Source: Ananas comosus
Lineage: Eukaryota; Streptophyta; Magnoliopsida; Poales; Bromeliaceae
Assembly: GCF_001540865.1 (NCBI RefSeq)
Contig: NC_033631.1
Span: 3,725,793 to 3,789,792 of the forward strand
Length of the DNA: 64,000 nucleotides
Direction of reading: 5' to 3'
Below the pieces are notes generated by a model. That model was not told the DNA's origin and searched no databases. It worked only from the letters and a program-made list of their open reading frames with translations. The position numbers and the translations under genes are program-made. Below are positions 10,656 through 22,645 of this stretch, piece after piece. Each line of letters starts with the position of its first letter. The stretch's first letter is position 1.

Positions 10656-13248
10656 GCGAAAACTGCCCAGTCCAGGCAGTGCACAGAGATAAAAGTTGAG
10701 GGGTTTTCTTGCATTTTTGCAACCCATTGAGCTATGTAGTGGGCTGAGGGGCTTTTCCTCTCATTCCACTCCCTCTCACACTCTCTCCTCTCTTTCTCTC
10801 TCTAGAAGACAAAGAAGGCGAGGAAGAAGACAAGGAAAAGAAGGAAAAGAAGGAGAGGAAAGTGAAGAAGAAGATCAAAGAGCAAAAGGGGCTTCATCTT
10901 CTTCCTCTCTAGGGCAAGAAAAGGAAAGCTTGAGGTAAGCTTTGAACCCTAATGTAGTAAAACCCTAGAAATGGGTTTGAATGAACCTAGAAATGGTTTT
11001 TAATGGAATATCTAGTAGTTTGAAGCTTTCTTTTGCTTCTTTAGAGATCAAATCCATGGTTGAGCTCAAGGTGAGCTTGGGCCACCTCTAATGGTGAAAT
11101 CCAAACTAGGGTTTTGGAAAGCCTAAGAATGGTTCTAATGGATTATTTTGAGTATAATGAAGCTACTTTTGCTTCCCAATGAGATCAAACCCTAGGTTTG
11201 ACATGAGTATTGGAGCTAGGGCACCCAAATTGGGGCTTTTGCTCATGAGGGTTTCTAAGTGCAATTGACCCTCTAAAAACCTAATTGGGGGTATTTCCGA
11301 CGCGTTGGTGCACTCGGATTAACGTTACGAAAAGCCGATGAATTGTTATGGGCAAAATGGCCTAATAAGGGTTCGTTTTGCCGCAGGTAAAGAACGAAGC
11401 ATCTAAAAATCTCAAGAAAATCATCGGAGCACCTAAAGAGACCTACAAGGTGGGTGGTGCTTCTCAAACTCATTGAAATTCTCTCTATGCCTAATGTGTC
11501 ATTCTTTGAGCATATGTTTTATATATTGTTGCATGCATTTTAGGGTAAAGTTATGATGAAATGTGATGATTGCATGATTGTGAGCACAACTTGCATAAGG
11601 AGATGGTTGAGAACCGAATAATGTTAAAACCCTAGATGTATGCATGAGAGAAAATGTGAGCACCCAAAGTGAGCAAAAGAACAGAGTGGCACAATGACAT
11701 AGATCGAGTGGCATTCGATAAAGCTAATGTGAAATGACACTAGAATTAGTGTGATGTAAAGAACTAAAGTGATGTAAAGAATGAAGAAAGTGACAATGTG
11801 TAAAGTTGAAGTAAAATGGGGCAATAAGAGCAAGAATTGTAACGAACAAGAATGCTAGAGTTAGCAAGAGAAATGAAAATGTAAAGAATGTGATTGCATG
11901 AGTTTGCAACATAAAGTGATGAAAAGAACACGAGAGCTAGTGTAAAGTCAAGATTGAACTTATAAATCCTTTGAGTTAAGGATATGATCATACTTGCTAT
12001 GAGTTCCGTGCTCGAGGGCGGTCGCTCCCCCTCGGCCCGATCGCCTCTTGGATTGGCATCCCGGGTTGGAGTAAACCCGTAAGGACGGTCCTAGCTGGTG
12101 AGTTCCTGCGATGATGGACTTAATGTGAAGCAAGTTAATGTGGCGAACCCCGGTTAGCCTTAATGATTAAAGAGCAAAGATAAAGACAAAGAGCAAAGAA
12201 CAAAGTGTAAAGTGCAAAGAACTAAAGAACATGCATAACCTGCATTTATTCAATGTGAGCATAATTCTTGCTATTTGTTAGGCATATTAGCATTAAGTAT
12301 AGTTTGGTTACTATTTACAGCTATTTCTTCTATTATGCCTGAGTTAGTCCTAGTGGAGAAGTTGGTGATGTGAGGCCGACCCACTGGGAACTTTGTTGTA
12401 GTTCTCACCCCACTATTTCCACAGAGCCGGGACCGAGTGAGCCGGCGAGCGACCGAGGTAAAGGAATCGCGCCTTAGTCAGAGGCCACCGATGTTGGGTT
12501 TCATTTTGTAGTAAAGTACCTTATGATCATCTTTTGTATTTGATGATTAGTGATGTAAAGAAAAGATGTAAAGCTTATTTTGAGGAAAATGTGATGTAAG
12601 AAAGAAATGATGAAGTTATGTAATGAAATGCAAAGAATTCAAAATTACTAGTTGAATGCAATGTATATGATCCAAAAAGAATCATGTTACTTGTGAATGT
12701 TTAGTTTCCTTTTTCTTTCCACTTATGGCTATTGCTTACCCTCTGTAAGCCGTTTGTGTATGTTTCCGCTAGTGCTTTTTCTTCCCTATTGAAAATGTAC
12801 ATGTGATGAGCCTTGGGCGGATAGGGGAAACTCTGTCCGTTCGGCGTCTGTTTGACGTGCTCGGGTCGGGCCAAATTGGCATCGGTCCCGGGGCGTGACA
12901 GAGAGGTGGGGGGTGCTATCCAAAACAATCAGATTTCTTTTTATGTCTATGTTACTATATTCACAATGTATGCACATGTGTAGAACTCATGCATTGTAGA
13001 GTAGTTGTGTTTGTTATTTCATTCCTTGCATGCTCTTATGGTAATTGTAGGAAATATGAGATGGAACATAGTAGCTATGTGCATGAGGATTGGGTTGTGA
13101 ACAATGAATTCTATAGTGCCATGACAATATGAACTTAGAAACATAGTGACATGAAAAGGTGGCATTTGGATAGTGTTATTGGAAACATTCATGACATGAG
13201 TGTAGGGATTGGTATCTTCCCTGGCATTGTTACCCTTAGTTAGTAGGG

Positions 13249-16200
13249 TGTAATATATGAAAAATTTGAGTTGCGATGCAAACTTTCATCTGGAAGATCA
13301 AAGTGATGTTTGAATTGGATATGCATTATTCCAGAGTGATTTTAGAGGTGTGGGAATGAGTTTTTGAGGTAATTGAGTATTTCGGCGCAAATTGGGCGCG
13401 AAACGAATACAATTGAGAATTTTTCGATTGCGACACTAACTTTGAATAAATAAGTCAAAGTGAGGCAAGAGGATGATTTGTAGTATCCTCGAATCAATTT
13501 GGATGCGTGGGAGTGAACTAGATGAGCAAAAAAAAGGCCTCCAACTGTTGCTGCTGCGATGTAGTATGTTGGATGTGGAGTATGTTGTTAATCTTGCTCA
13601 AAATGGTCAAGATAATGCTAAAATGGAAATTAAATGCTTCCAAATTAAATTGGTAGCTTGTGGAGGTGTATTAGCATGTTTTGGAAGTGTTTGGATGAAT
13701 TCGGAGTGAGCTGGATGTGAGAAACGGACTGCCAAAGCTGCTGCTGCCAGCAGGGACTGAATTGCGAACCTGCAGGGACTGAAATGTAAACTGCAGGATT
13801 GTAATGCACTTTTGCTGAATTGAAGGGTTAAAGAGCAATTGTTTGTTCTTATCACTTAACCCCAGCCGCCTGGAAGATGTCCACGTACCAGGACACTCTC
13901 ATTCCTCTCTAATTCTCATCTCTTTCTCCCTTTCTTTCTCTCTCAACCCTAGAGACAAGTTGGTGGAGGAGAAGTTGGAGAAGTTGGCAGCTTGGAGTCT
14001 GGGGCTTGTTGGAGCTGCCGAAGTAGGAAACCCAGCCAAGGGAGCTTCAAATCCAGGTCAGCTTGATGTTTATTCCTGGTTTGAGTGAGTTTTGTTGCTT
14101 TAAAGAGAGTAGAAGCAATAGAATTTCAGTTTTCTAAAATTATAGGGAGAACTTGGTGGAGTAGGCCCTTGGAGTGCAGATTTTGGGTATTTGAGCTGAA
14201 GGAAAGTCTTTAGAGTAGGGTTTTTTGCTGTTGGAGCATCGAATTAAGGTAAGCTTGATCAGGTTATGATTAGAGTTTAGTTATTTACATTAGAAAGATA
14301 TAAATTTTGAGTAGTATGCTGGTTTAGGGTGTAGAAACCTGAAAAACTGCATTATGAACCTATATTGTTATGGAAGTAAGTTACATATCATTTATGTATA
14401 TGTAAAGATGCAATTAGATATGGAATTAGTGGAAAATCATGCTTGTTCCTGGTTTAGAGATTGCATATTTAGGTTCTAAAGAGGACTGAACTGCAGGTTT
14501 TGATGTTAGAGCTCTTGAAACCATAGAAAGCTTAGAGAAGTATATACTGGCAGCATATATGTAAGTATGTACATGCCTATATTTGTGAATTATTTGTTAG
14601 AGTTGGTTATTAAAGAGGGAAATGGATGAAATTTTCTATTGTCCCTAGTTTGAATGCTATCCCTCACTGTGAAGAAAGAGTGGAACAAGAGTTTCTTAAG
14701 TGCTAAGACCATAAGTGCCTTGCACCCTATAGAAATTAGCACTATGCTATATGCTATATATATATATGCAAGTATGTATATATATATACATTATGAGTAG
14801 TTGTTGGGGATAAGATTTGAGATGGAATAACATTAATATCTACTTGAGAATGACATTCTTGCTATGTAGAGAAGTTAAATGATGGATCCATTAGCTTCTA
14901 AAGGTTGAAGTAGTCATGGATAAACCTATAAAAGCTATAGATGGACCTATAAAAACTATAGGTTGTATAGTTGACTTGTAAGCTATGGCTTGGATTAAAA
15001 TGGAATTGTGGCAGGGAATATGACCTTATAATGATTAGGAATGATGTTTACTACCCTATTGAAGGTTAGTTATAAGCTAGTCTAGTTTCCTAAACCCTAA
15101 ACTGCCTAGGGAATTTCATAGAAAGCTAAATGTATGTATGTATTAGCATCATGTATACAAGAATTGAGGGCAATGCAAAGTTTGTAAAGATGCACATATA
15201 ACTTAAGTTTAATACCTTTATTCCTCTAGGAAGGAAAGTTTGACATGCTCGGAAGCTTGGGTTGATATTCCGACGGACCTACGACGCGCAAATTAAGAAA
15301 CGCTTCGTTCTAGCTGTTTTGGCATCGAGCCGCGGGGGTTTGGTGTTTACACGTTTCGAGACGTTGGGTTTAGCTTTTCGGCATCCCTACAAGGTGGGTG
15401 GTGCTATCCGAAATCTTCGAATCTCTCTTTATGTCTATGTCACCTTATTGAGCATATTTATATATGAGTTGTAGTTGATATTCATGCATTATAGGGTTGA
15501 GCTGGATATGTGGTTAATTATGACTAGTAAACATAGAACCCTATAGATGTATGAACTTGTATTGGACTATTAAATAGTGACAAAGTGACATTGTGAATAG
15601 ATTGCATGAGTGGCACCCAGTGTTGTGAATGTTAAACAAAGTCAATGAGCTTGTAAGATGTGTGGCATTAGAACTAGATGAATTGATTAACATCTAGATT
15701 TGGACATGTAAATCTAGCATAAAGAGCTAGTTAAAGTGTGGCAGTGTCAGTATATCCTCTCAGTGAGGATTGGAACATACTCACATAGTTTGTTTTGAGC
15801 TTGGCGGTGGTCGGTCCACCCAAGCAGTGCAGTCCGGAGTTGTCACATGATGGGCTAACGTACTTGCCCAATGACTAACGTACTTGTCCAGCAGACGGTC
15901 CCTCGGGTGGTTCGAGTCCCCCGATTTAGAGGGACTTGGTTGGTGAATTATAGTTAACCAAATGGTTAACCAGTTTGATTCGGTAAAGATTATTAATAGC
16001 ATGCATGCATATTTATCAGTTGTTCTATATTATTCATTTCAGCTTTGTACAGGCATTGTAGTAGTTACATGTTTTAGTTGGTTACTATTTGTTTTCTTTT
16101 CTTGCCTACATATACCTGAATAGACTTAGTGGGTGAGTCGGCGGGGTCGGCGGCCGAACCCACTGGAAACTTTTAGTAGTTCTCACACCACTCACCATAC

Positions 16201-16637
16201 AGGTCCTAGCGCGAGCAGTGTGGCCGAGGATCACGGCAAAGGCCCAGCATCTTAGCTAGTGGACTCCCGAGTATAGATATATATCCATTTTGGTTTTATG
16301 ATGTACCTAATTGATAGAGAGAAAACTTGTAAATGATGTATAAATGAGCATGTAAATGATGTAAATAACTGAAGTTATAGTTATCTGCTTGATTGGTTTT
16401 GGTTTAAAGTTTAGCATGAAAATATAATAAATGCATGTTTAGTTAGTTTATTTTCACCTGTTATTGTTGATTGCCCTCGTGCAAGTCATGTATATTGAAA
16501 TGCTATCCTGGAAATTATTTATTTCTTTATACATGTTCTCGTTGTTGTTGAGCCTTGGGCAGATAGGGAAGGTGCTGTCCGTTCGGCGTCTGTGTACGGG
16601 CCTGGATCGACCAAATAGGCGATAGCGGGACGTGACA
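13249..16637 (+). mobile_element. Ty3/gypsy solo LTR 3, with 5-bp TSD TAGGG
   Basis: It begins TGTAATATATGAAA and ends GGGACGTGACA. The perfect repeat TAGGG lies at 13244-13248 and 16638-16642. At 3389 bp it is the longest LTR in the window. Its 3' end has the family signature TTGAGCCTTGGGC followed by GTCCGTTCGGCGTCTGT. It lacks the ACCGGT cluster, so it is a separate subfamily. Ordinary AT-rich LTR sequence fills it, and no gene is visible. Confidence 0.9.
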
Positions 16638-17240
16638 TAGGGTATCCTCAAGTTAGAGGATTGGATCATACTCACATTACGTCTGTCAGCTTGGCGGTGG
16701 TTGCTCCACCTAAGCTTTGGTTTCCGGAGTACTTCAGGTGGGTTAACGTAGCTACCTAGCAAACGGTCCTAGGTGAGCATAGCTTGGAGTCTCCTCACCG
16801 GTGGGATTTGGTTGTGAGTCGAGGCTCAACCTTCGGGTTAGCCGGAATAATTGGATTATGAAATATGAATGGCATGAATGATGAGCATAGTAGTTGCTAG
16901 TACATGTTTATTGTAACTGTTTATTGTATCATATTGGCATAGTAGCATGTTAGATGTTTATTATTTGCTAATTCTTCTACTTATGCCTACTTAGACCTAA
17001 TAGGAAAATCGGCGAGGTCGGCGGCCGAACCCACTGGGAAGTTTTGTTAGTTCTCATCTCACTTTGTTGCAGGGCTTAGCACGAGTGGACCGGTCGAGGA
17101 TCGTGTTAAGGGCATAGCGCCCTAGATAGTAGCCTCCTTTGCATTAAAGTATCATTTTGGGAGATATCATGTATTTTGGTGAGGTTACTTTTGTGGATGA
17201 TGTATATGTGTCATGAGGCAAAAGATGTAAACCAAATGTA

Positions 17241-17356
17241 TATATTTTGGTTTTTTCTTTCTGTATTTATTTCTTTTACTGTTCGTTTGATTTTCTCTAT
17301 TTTTTCGTGCATCTTTGTTGGTAGCGCATGACGGACGATCTATCCGGTTCCCAACA
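17241..17356 (+). mobile_element. Copia D, 5' LTR 3' end (truncated)
   Basis: About 115 bp match the end of the LTR at 56345-56464, sharing CATCTTTGTTGGTAGCGCAT and GACGATCTATCC-like sequence, and end CCAACA at 17356. The rest of this 5' LTR is missing because the gypsy LTR remnant abuts it. Confidence 0.8.
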
Positions 17357-17357
17357 A

Positions 17358-17371
17358 GTAGTATCAAAGCA
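17358..17371 (+). promoter_or_regulatory. Degenerate primer-binding site of copia D
   Basis: GTAGTATCAAAGC follows the LTR end by one base and resembles the initiator-Met-tRNA primer site TGGTATCAGAGC used by plant copia elements, with two or more substitutions. Confidence 0.65.
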
Positions 17372-17393
17372 TAAGGTTGGCGCTATATTAGAG

Positions 17394-18646
17394 ATGTTGA
17401 AAATCTCGTCTTCTAAATTTGAGGTGGAGAAGATGATAAAGAAAACTTCGATCTCTAGCAGAGAAGAGTGAAAGCCCTTCCGATTCAACAGGGTCTTCAT
17501 AAGGCTTTGCTCGGAAAATCGAAAAAGCCGACATCGACGAGCGACGAAGATTGGGGAGAGATTGATCTGCGGGCGGTGAATACAATTATATTGTGCCTAG
17601 CAGATGAGGTGATGTATAACGTAATGGATGAAGAAACTACAATCAGCATGTGGAGTAGGCTAGAGAAGTTGTACGTGACAAAAAGCCTCTCAAATGTGCT
17701 ATACCTAAAGCAAAAATTTTATGGGCTACGCATGAAGGAAGGTACGGCAATAACGGAACACTTGAACATCTTTAATAAAATTATTGCAGATTTGTTCAAC
17801 ATTAAAGTCAAGGTTGACAATGACGATAAGGCGTTGATTTTTCTTACATCACTTCCGTCGTCCTACAATCATATGGTGACCACCATACTGTATAGAAAGC
17901 AAACTCTAAAGATGGAAGATGTAATGTCTACCCTTCTATCTGAGGAGATCAAGTTGCAGGCGAGTGCCGAAGAAACCAGTGTAGGTTTCGTCGTGAATGA
18001 TACAGGTGGAGAAAGAGGACGATCAAGCGAACGTGATGAAGGAAAAGGAAGATCCCGTTCCAAATCAAAATCGAAAAAGGTGAAGTGTTACTTCTGCAAG
18101 AAAGAGAGCCCTGTGAAAAGAAACTGCGAGAAGAGGAAGGTTTGACTGCGAAAACTAGATTCCTTTGCAGATACGGCAAGCGTAGCCAGCGACACTAGTT
18201 AGGATGTTTTGACAGTTTCTACAGGTTCAAAATCTCTCAATGACTGGATATTGGATTCGGATTGTTCTTATTACATGTCTCCAGACAAGTCTTTATTTGA
18301 TACTTACAAGTCTTGTGAAGGTGATAGTGTTATGATCGGTAATAACACTAGCTGCAAGATTGTCGGTTTCGGAACAGTAAAAATAAAGATATTTGATGGT
18401 GTGGTGAGAATGTTGACGGATGTGAGACACATTCCGCATCTTAGATTGAATTTGACATCGCTTCGTACTCTTGACTTTATTGGTTGTTCTATTAACATTT
18501 TAGGTGGAGTCGTCAAGGCAAAAAAAAGTGATATGATAGTGATGAAGGGAGAGAATAAAGGGAATCTGTACAAGCTGATCGATAAGCCGGTAATAGTGGA
18601 GAAGTCTAGGTATTCTCTAGACTTTGTTAACCTGCATGACTGTTAG
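17394..18646 (+). pseudogene. Copia D gag/protease remnant
   Basis: The likely Gag start ATG is at 17394, but a frameshift near 17425 and a TAG at 17456 (in place of a Trp codon) separate it from the main frame. The frame from 17468 encodes a UBN2-type Gag with KLYVTKSLSNVLYLKQKFYG and ends in a CCHC-like knuckle (CYFCKKESPVKRNC, with the His replaced). An in-frame TGA lies at 18143, followed by the protease-like WILDSDCSYYMSPDK and a pre-integrase segment. Integrase, RT and RNase H are absent: gypsy A begins 10 bp after the last stop, and only 75 bp separate A's right end from D's 3' LTR. D was therefore internally deleted as well as interrupted. Confidence 0.85.
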
Positions 18647-20965
18647 TGACTGAGATGTCACGCCCCGAGCCCGATCCTTTTGGCTGGTTCGAGAGCGTCA
18701 AACAGACGCCGAATGGACAGAGCCTGTCCCGTTCGCCCAAGGCTCAACAACAGGTACAGATAGAGTATAAAGTTGTATAAGCGGAAACATACACAATGGC
18801 TTGCATGAGGGCAAGCAACAGCCAATAGTGAAAGAATCTATTAAACACCATACAAGTATTTGATTAAATTTAAATCACATACATGCATTCAACTTTAATA
18901 CAACTTTGCATCATTTCTTTTATACATCACAAGTTCTCCAAAATATGATCCTTTTCTATTTAACATAAATAAAGTCTTCTATATCATTCCTTTAACATGA
19001 TCACAATACTAATATCATCAAAATACAAAAGATGATAATAAGGGGTATGCAACTATGAAAATAAAACATCTCGGGTGGTCTCTACACAGGGCACGATGCC
19101 ATTACCGCGATCGTCTGCCGGCTCGTTCGGTCCCGGCTCTATGGAAATAGGGGTGTGAGAACTACAACAAAGTTCCCAGTGCGTTTGGCAACCAACCACT
19201 CCGACTATCCCACTAGGTCTAATTAGGCATAATAGAATAGAGGAAAGAAAGTAACCAACTAACAAATGCAACTAATATGCCTGAACAATATAAAATGCGA
19301 TGCTCGATATAATGCTCATGATGAATGTAAGATCACAATTTCTTTACCCAATCTCTTGGCTAACCCGTAGGTTTCGCCCTCAACAAACTCACCAACACAA
19401 AATCCTACTAACCAGGGAGATACCCACTACAACCCGATAGGACCGTCCTCTGGGGAGATATCCGCTACAACCCAGTGATGTTAACTCCAGAGCACATCGC
19501 TCGAGGGGGAGCTACCACCTTCGAGCAAGGACTAAAGGTGAGTACGATCAATCCTACATTGAGGATTCCAAGTTCAATCCATTCCTTAACTTTATGGAAG
19601 ACCATACTCAAATGACCCTTAACTTTAAGGTTGAAATGTCATAATATCTCAATTATTCTTTTCTTTGCATTCTTTATCATCACTTGTTTCATATACACTA
19701 CTTTATTCTTGGACTCATGCCACACTTGTTTTCTAAGTGTTATGTTCTTGACTCATGCTACACTTGTTTTCTAAGTTTTCGAGACTCATCAATATCACTC
19801 ACTAGATCTATGTCCATGTGTCACTTTTGTTCACTAACCTTTCTAGGTTCTTGTCACTTGTCATGCACAAATAGGGTTTACAATTCTCACATTCTTACAA
19901 GTATTTCATATGAAATTAAATTCACAATCATGCCATAAAAGCTCACAATTAACCTTACTATGCAACATGCTCAATATATACATATATGTTCAAACATGAC
20001 ACTTTAGACATAAAGGAATTTTCGAGATCCTTGGAATGCACCACCCACCTCGAGTAGTCGTGTAGGTGTAGAATATGACGACTCCCGAACTTTACGAAAG
20101 CCGATTCCGCGTCCTCTATAACCAAAATAGTGCCATATTAGGCCTTTTGTATATGAACCATATTTAAACATTTTTGTAACATCGAACGGAGTTGTCCAAC
20201 GCGTCGAGGACACACCCAGTTAGGTTTCTACGAGGTCAATTTGCCCTCGAAAAATCCTAGGGCAAAAGCCCCAAATTTGAGCCCTAACAATGCCCTATAG
20301 CAATAGCGCCTAGATTGATCTCATCCCTAAGCAAAAGATAGCTTAGAATCATCTAGGAAGCTCTCTAATACCATTTCCAAGCTATTGGAACCATTCCTAG
20401 GGCATCTATTGTGAACCCTAGAAGTTCACCATGTGAGCACCTCAAGAAAACCATGGTTTCATAGTGTTCAAGGCTTCATTACTCTTCTAAAGCCTCTAAA
20501 GAGACCAAAACTCCAAAACCTAAGATTAAAATCCAAGCCCTAGAGCTCTACATACTAAAAACTTACTTTGGCCCAAGTTCTACTAAGCTCATTCTTGTTG
20601 GAGAGTTTCTAGAACCACCAAACCTCCAAAATCCACCTTCTTCAAGCTTTTCTCCACCTTCTCCTTGCCTTGGAGCTTGGGTTCTAGAGAGAGAAAGAAT
20701 GGGAGTTAGGGAGGTGAAAATGGCTGTTGGAGTGAAGGGTGTAGGGTTATATCATGTTGTAACATTTACAATAAGGCCCTCCCATTTCTATTTTTCAAAT
20801 TTGCCCTCACTGGGCATTTTCGCAGTGAGGGACCGGTCTCCCTGACTAGGGACCGGTCCCCGAGAGCTTCTCCAGCGGACTGGCAGGCTGTGCGCGATGC
20901 AACCGGTCTTCCCTCAATGGAACCGGTCTCTGGAGACCGGTCTCTCCTCGCAGGGACCGGTTCCC

Positions 20966-22175
20966 TATTAGATATGGATCCCGAGGATCTAAAAGGTGAA
21001 AACACACCTAGAGGGGGGTGAATAGGTGTAAACGGTAAAAATAAAATAAACTCGATGCGAATATAAGGTAAATGCGAAAAATAAAATTAGCACACCGAGA
21101 AATAACGTGGGAAAACTCCAAATCGGAGAGAAAAACCCACAGGACCGATCACACAAAGAAATCCACTAAGAAAACATGAGTACAAGTGATTTAGCAAAAA
21201 TACAAGACTCAAAATACCGAATCCTTGCTGTAGATTATCTTTGCCAGTCCACGACCGCTTGGAATCCTCTAACCGATCACACTGCAAATCCTTGCAGCCG
21301 CACACGCCTCGATTCCACGAAACGCCCACTGAATCGACGGTCTCCACGCGAGATCCACGCGCTAACGCTCCATCCGAAGCTCGTAGAAATTCAACTATTT
21401 GTGGTGATTTAAGATCTTTGAAAGCACATATAATATGAGGAGAAACCCAAATTAAAACATCACCAATTTAATCCTTAACGAAAATTTGAATCAAAATCAA
21501 AGAATCAAATTGACGATCTAATGCTTGATGGTTAAAACATTGAACAAATCTCCGAATCAAGCTGTTAGGGTTTCTAAAAAGTTATCTTGCTCAACTCACC
21601 TCAAATAGAGATCCTCATATCATATTTATAGGTTTAGAAGACTTCTAGATAGATTAGGATTCCAAAAACTCAATTTTAAAAACAGACGACGGTCTCAGGG
21701 TCCGGTCCTTTCGAGGAGACCGGTCCTTGGGAGACCGGTCCTCCAAGGTGAGGTCCGGTCTTTCGCTGCGTAGATGTTAAAATATGCGTACGGGGACCGG
21801 TCCTCAATTCAGAGACTGGTCCTTCCCTGCGCAACAAGAAAAACCACGTACGGGGACCGGTCCTCAAGATCAGAGACCGGTCTCCCAAAACTTCTACGCA
21901 GAGAAGCTTGATGGGTCCGGTCCTTCTGATCAAGGACCGGTCCCCGACCCCTGAGTTTTTTAGAAAACTTAAATTTAATCAACTCAAATATAGACCAAGT
22001 CTTCTAAACATCTTTTAACAATAAAAACTTCACCACAAATTATTTATAATCATACCTGAGATCTCAAGGGTCTTTGATCACGAAACCTCAACTCTTTCTT
22101 CAATCTTTATCTTCTAATTCTTCGAGACTCCGTTCAATACTTCACGAAATTCGCCAACTTATAAAATCCTTAACA
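20966..22175 (-). repeat. 3' LTR of copia E
   Basis: On the + strand it starts TATTAGATATGG, where the other LTR has TGTTAGATATGG, a one-base change in the terminal dinucleotide. It ends AAAATCCTTAACA. It carries an ACCGGT cluster at about 21690-21950. Relative to the 5' LTR it retains about 33 bp near 21079-21112 (around AATTAGCACACCGAG) that the other copy lacks. Confidence 0.92.
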
Positions 22176-22187
22176 ATCTCCCCCTTT
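22176..22187 (-). promoter_or_regulatory. Polypurine tract of copia E
   Basis: On the minus strand this reads AAAGGGGGAGAT directly before the TGTTAAGG start of the 3' LTR. Confidence 0.85.
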
Positions 22188-22440
22188 GGCGATTTCGTCA
22201 CAAAATACAAAAGAGAATTTACAATGCTTATCCAAAAACAAAAATAAGAAGGTTATTGCAATCACCAAACAACAACCTTCTGCATGATCGATCCAAAAAA
22301 AAAAAATACATTTTTCACATCCTAATACAAACTCTATGACTTAGGACACGACATAGAGTCTCGAAGTCTTGAAATATCCTGCAAAACAATCTCCACACAT
22401 TTCATCAAAAATTTGCAATGAATTTAGTTATAAGTCGAGT

Positions 22441-22517
22441 TCAAGCATAGTTACATCCTAATCAAAGTTCAAGCATAGTTACATCCTAATCAAAGTTCAA
22501 GCATAGTTACATCCTAG
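22441..22517. repeat. 28-bp minisatellite, about 2.7 copies
   Basis: The unit TCAAGCATAGTTACATCCTA plus ATCAAAGT is repeated head to tail between ORF3 and the 3' LTR of copia E. Confidence 0.9.
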
Positions 22518-22582
22518 CACATAAAGTAAAGTCACATAAAGCATAGTAAAGCATAGTTGCATCATCAGCATCATCATCATCA

Positions 22583-22597
22583 TTCTCCCCCTTTTTT
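22583..22597 (-). promoter_or_regulatory. Second polypurine-tract-like box downstream of ORF3
   Basis: On the minus strand this reads AAAAAAGGGGGAGA, some 50 bp after the ORF3 stop and about 400 bp before the functional tract. A matching box (AAAAAGGGGGAGAT) follows the ORF3 relic of copia F near 38968. Conservation in two copies suggests it is a real element feature. Repeated tracts near the 3' LTR are known from Sireviruses. Confidence 0.6.
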
Positions 22598-22645
22598 GTC
22601 AAGAAAACGCCAAAACGACCAAAAAGAGAGAACGCCAAAACGAGC

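Larger units (their letters stand above)
10087..12900 (+). mobile_element. Ty3/gypsy solo LTR 2, with 5-bp TSD GAGAG
   Basis: It begins TGTAATATACCGAA and ends GGGGCGTGACA. The direct repeat GAGAG lies at 10082-10086 and 12901-12905. It is the same family as solo LTR 1, with the same order of blocks: ACCGGT cluster, TC-rich stretch ending CTCTCTAGAAGAC near 10800, purine minisatellite near 12170-12235 and a conserved 3' end. It carries no internal region. It contains an N at 10291 next to a suspect 159-bp duplication. Confidence 0.92.
9224..17240 (+). mobile_element. Gypsy 3' LTR broken by two solo LTRs and truncated
   Basis: The LTR is present in three pieces: 9224-10086, 12906-13248 and 16643 to about 17240, about 1.8 kb in total. 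Sequence across each break is continuous when compared with solo LTR 3. For example, the GGTGGGTGGTGCTATCC block resumes at 12906, and the ATCCTC...GAGGATTGGA block resumes at 16643. The usual LTR terminal block (TTGAGCCTTGGGC to GTGACA) is missing at the right end, where the sequence runs into a copia LTR end near 17240. Bases 9412-9437 carry a TCCGGA/TCTGGA pair 20 bp apart, at a position equivalent to the ACCGGT clusters of other LTRs. Confidence 0.8.

Noticed and set aside
20820..20965. Regularly spaced palindromes that could suggest a CRISPR-like array
   Set aside because: The setting is a plant LTR. Units are 12-bp palindromes with 8-9 bp of similar intervening sequence, and there are no unique spacers, leader or cas genes.
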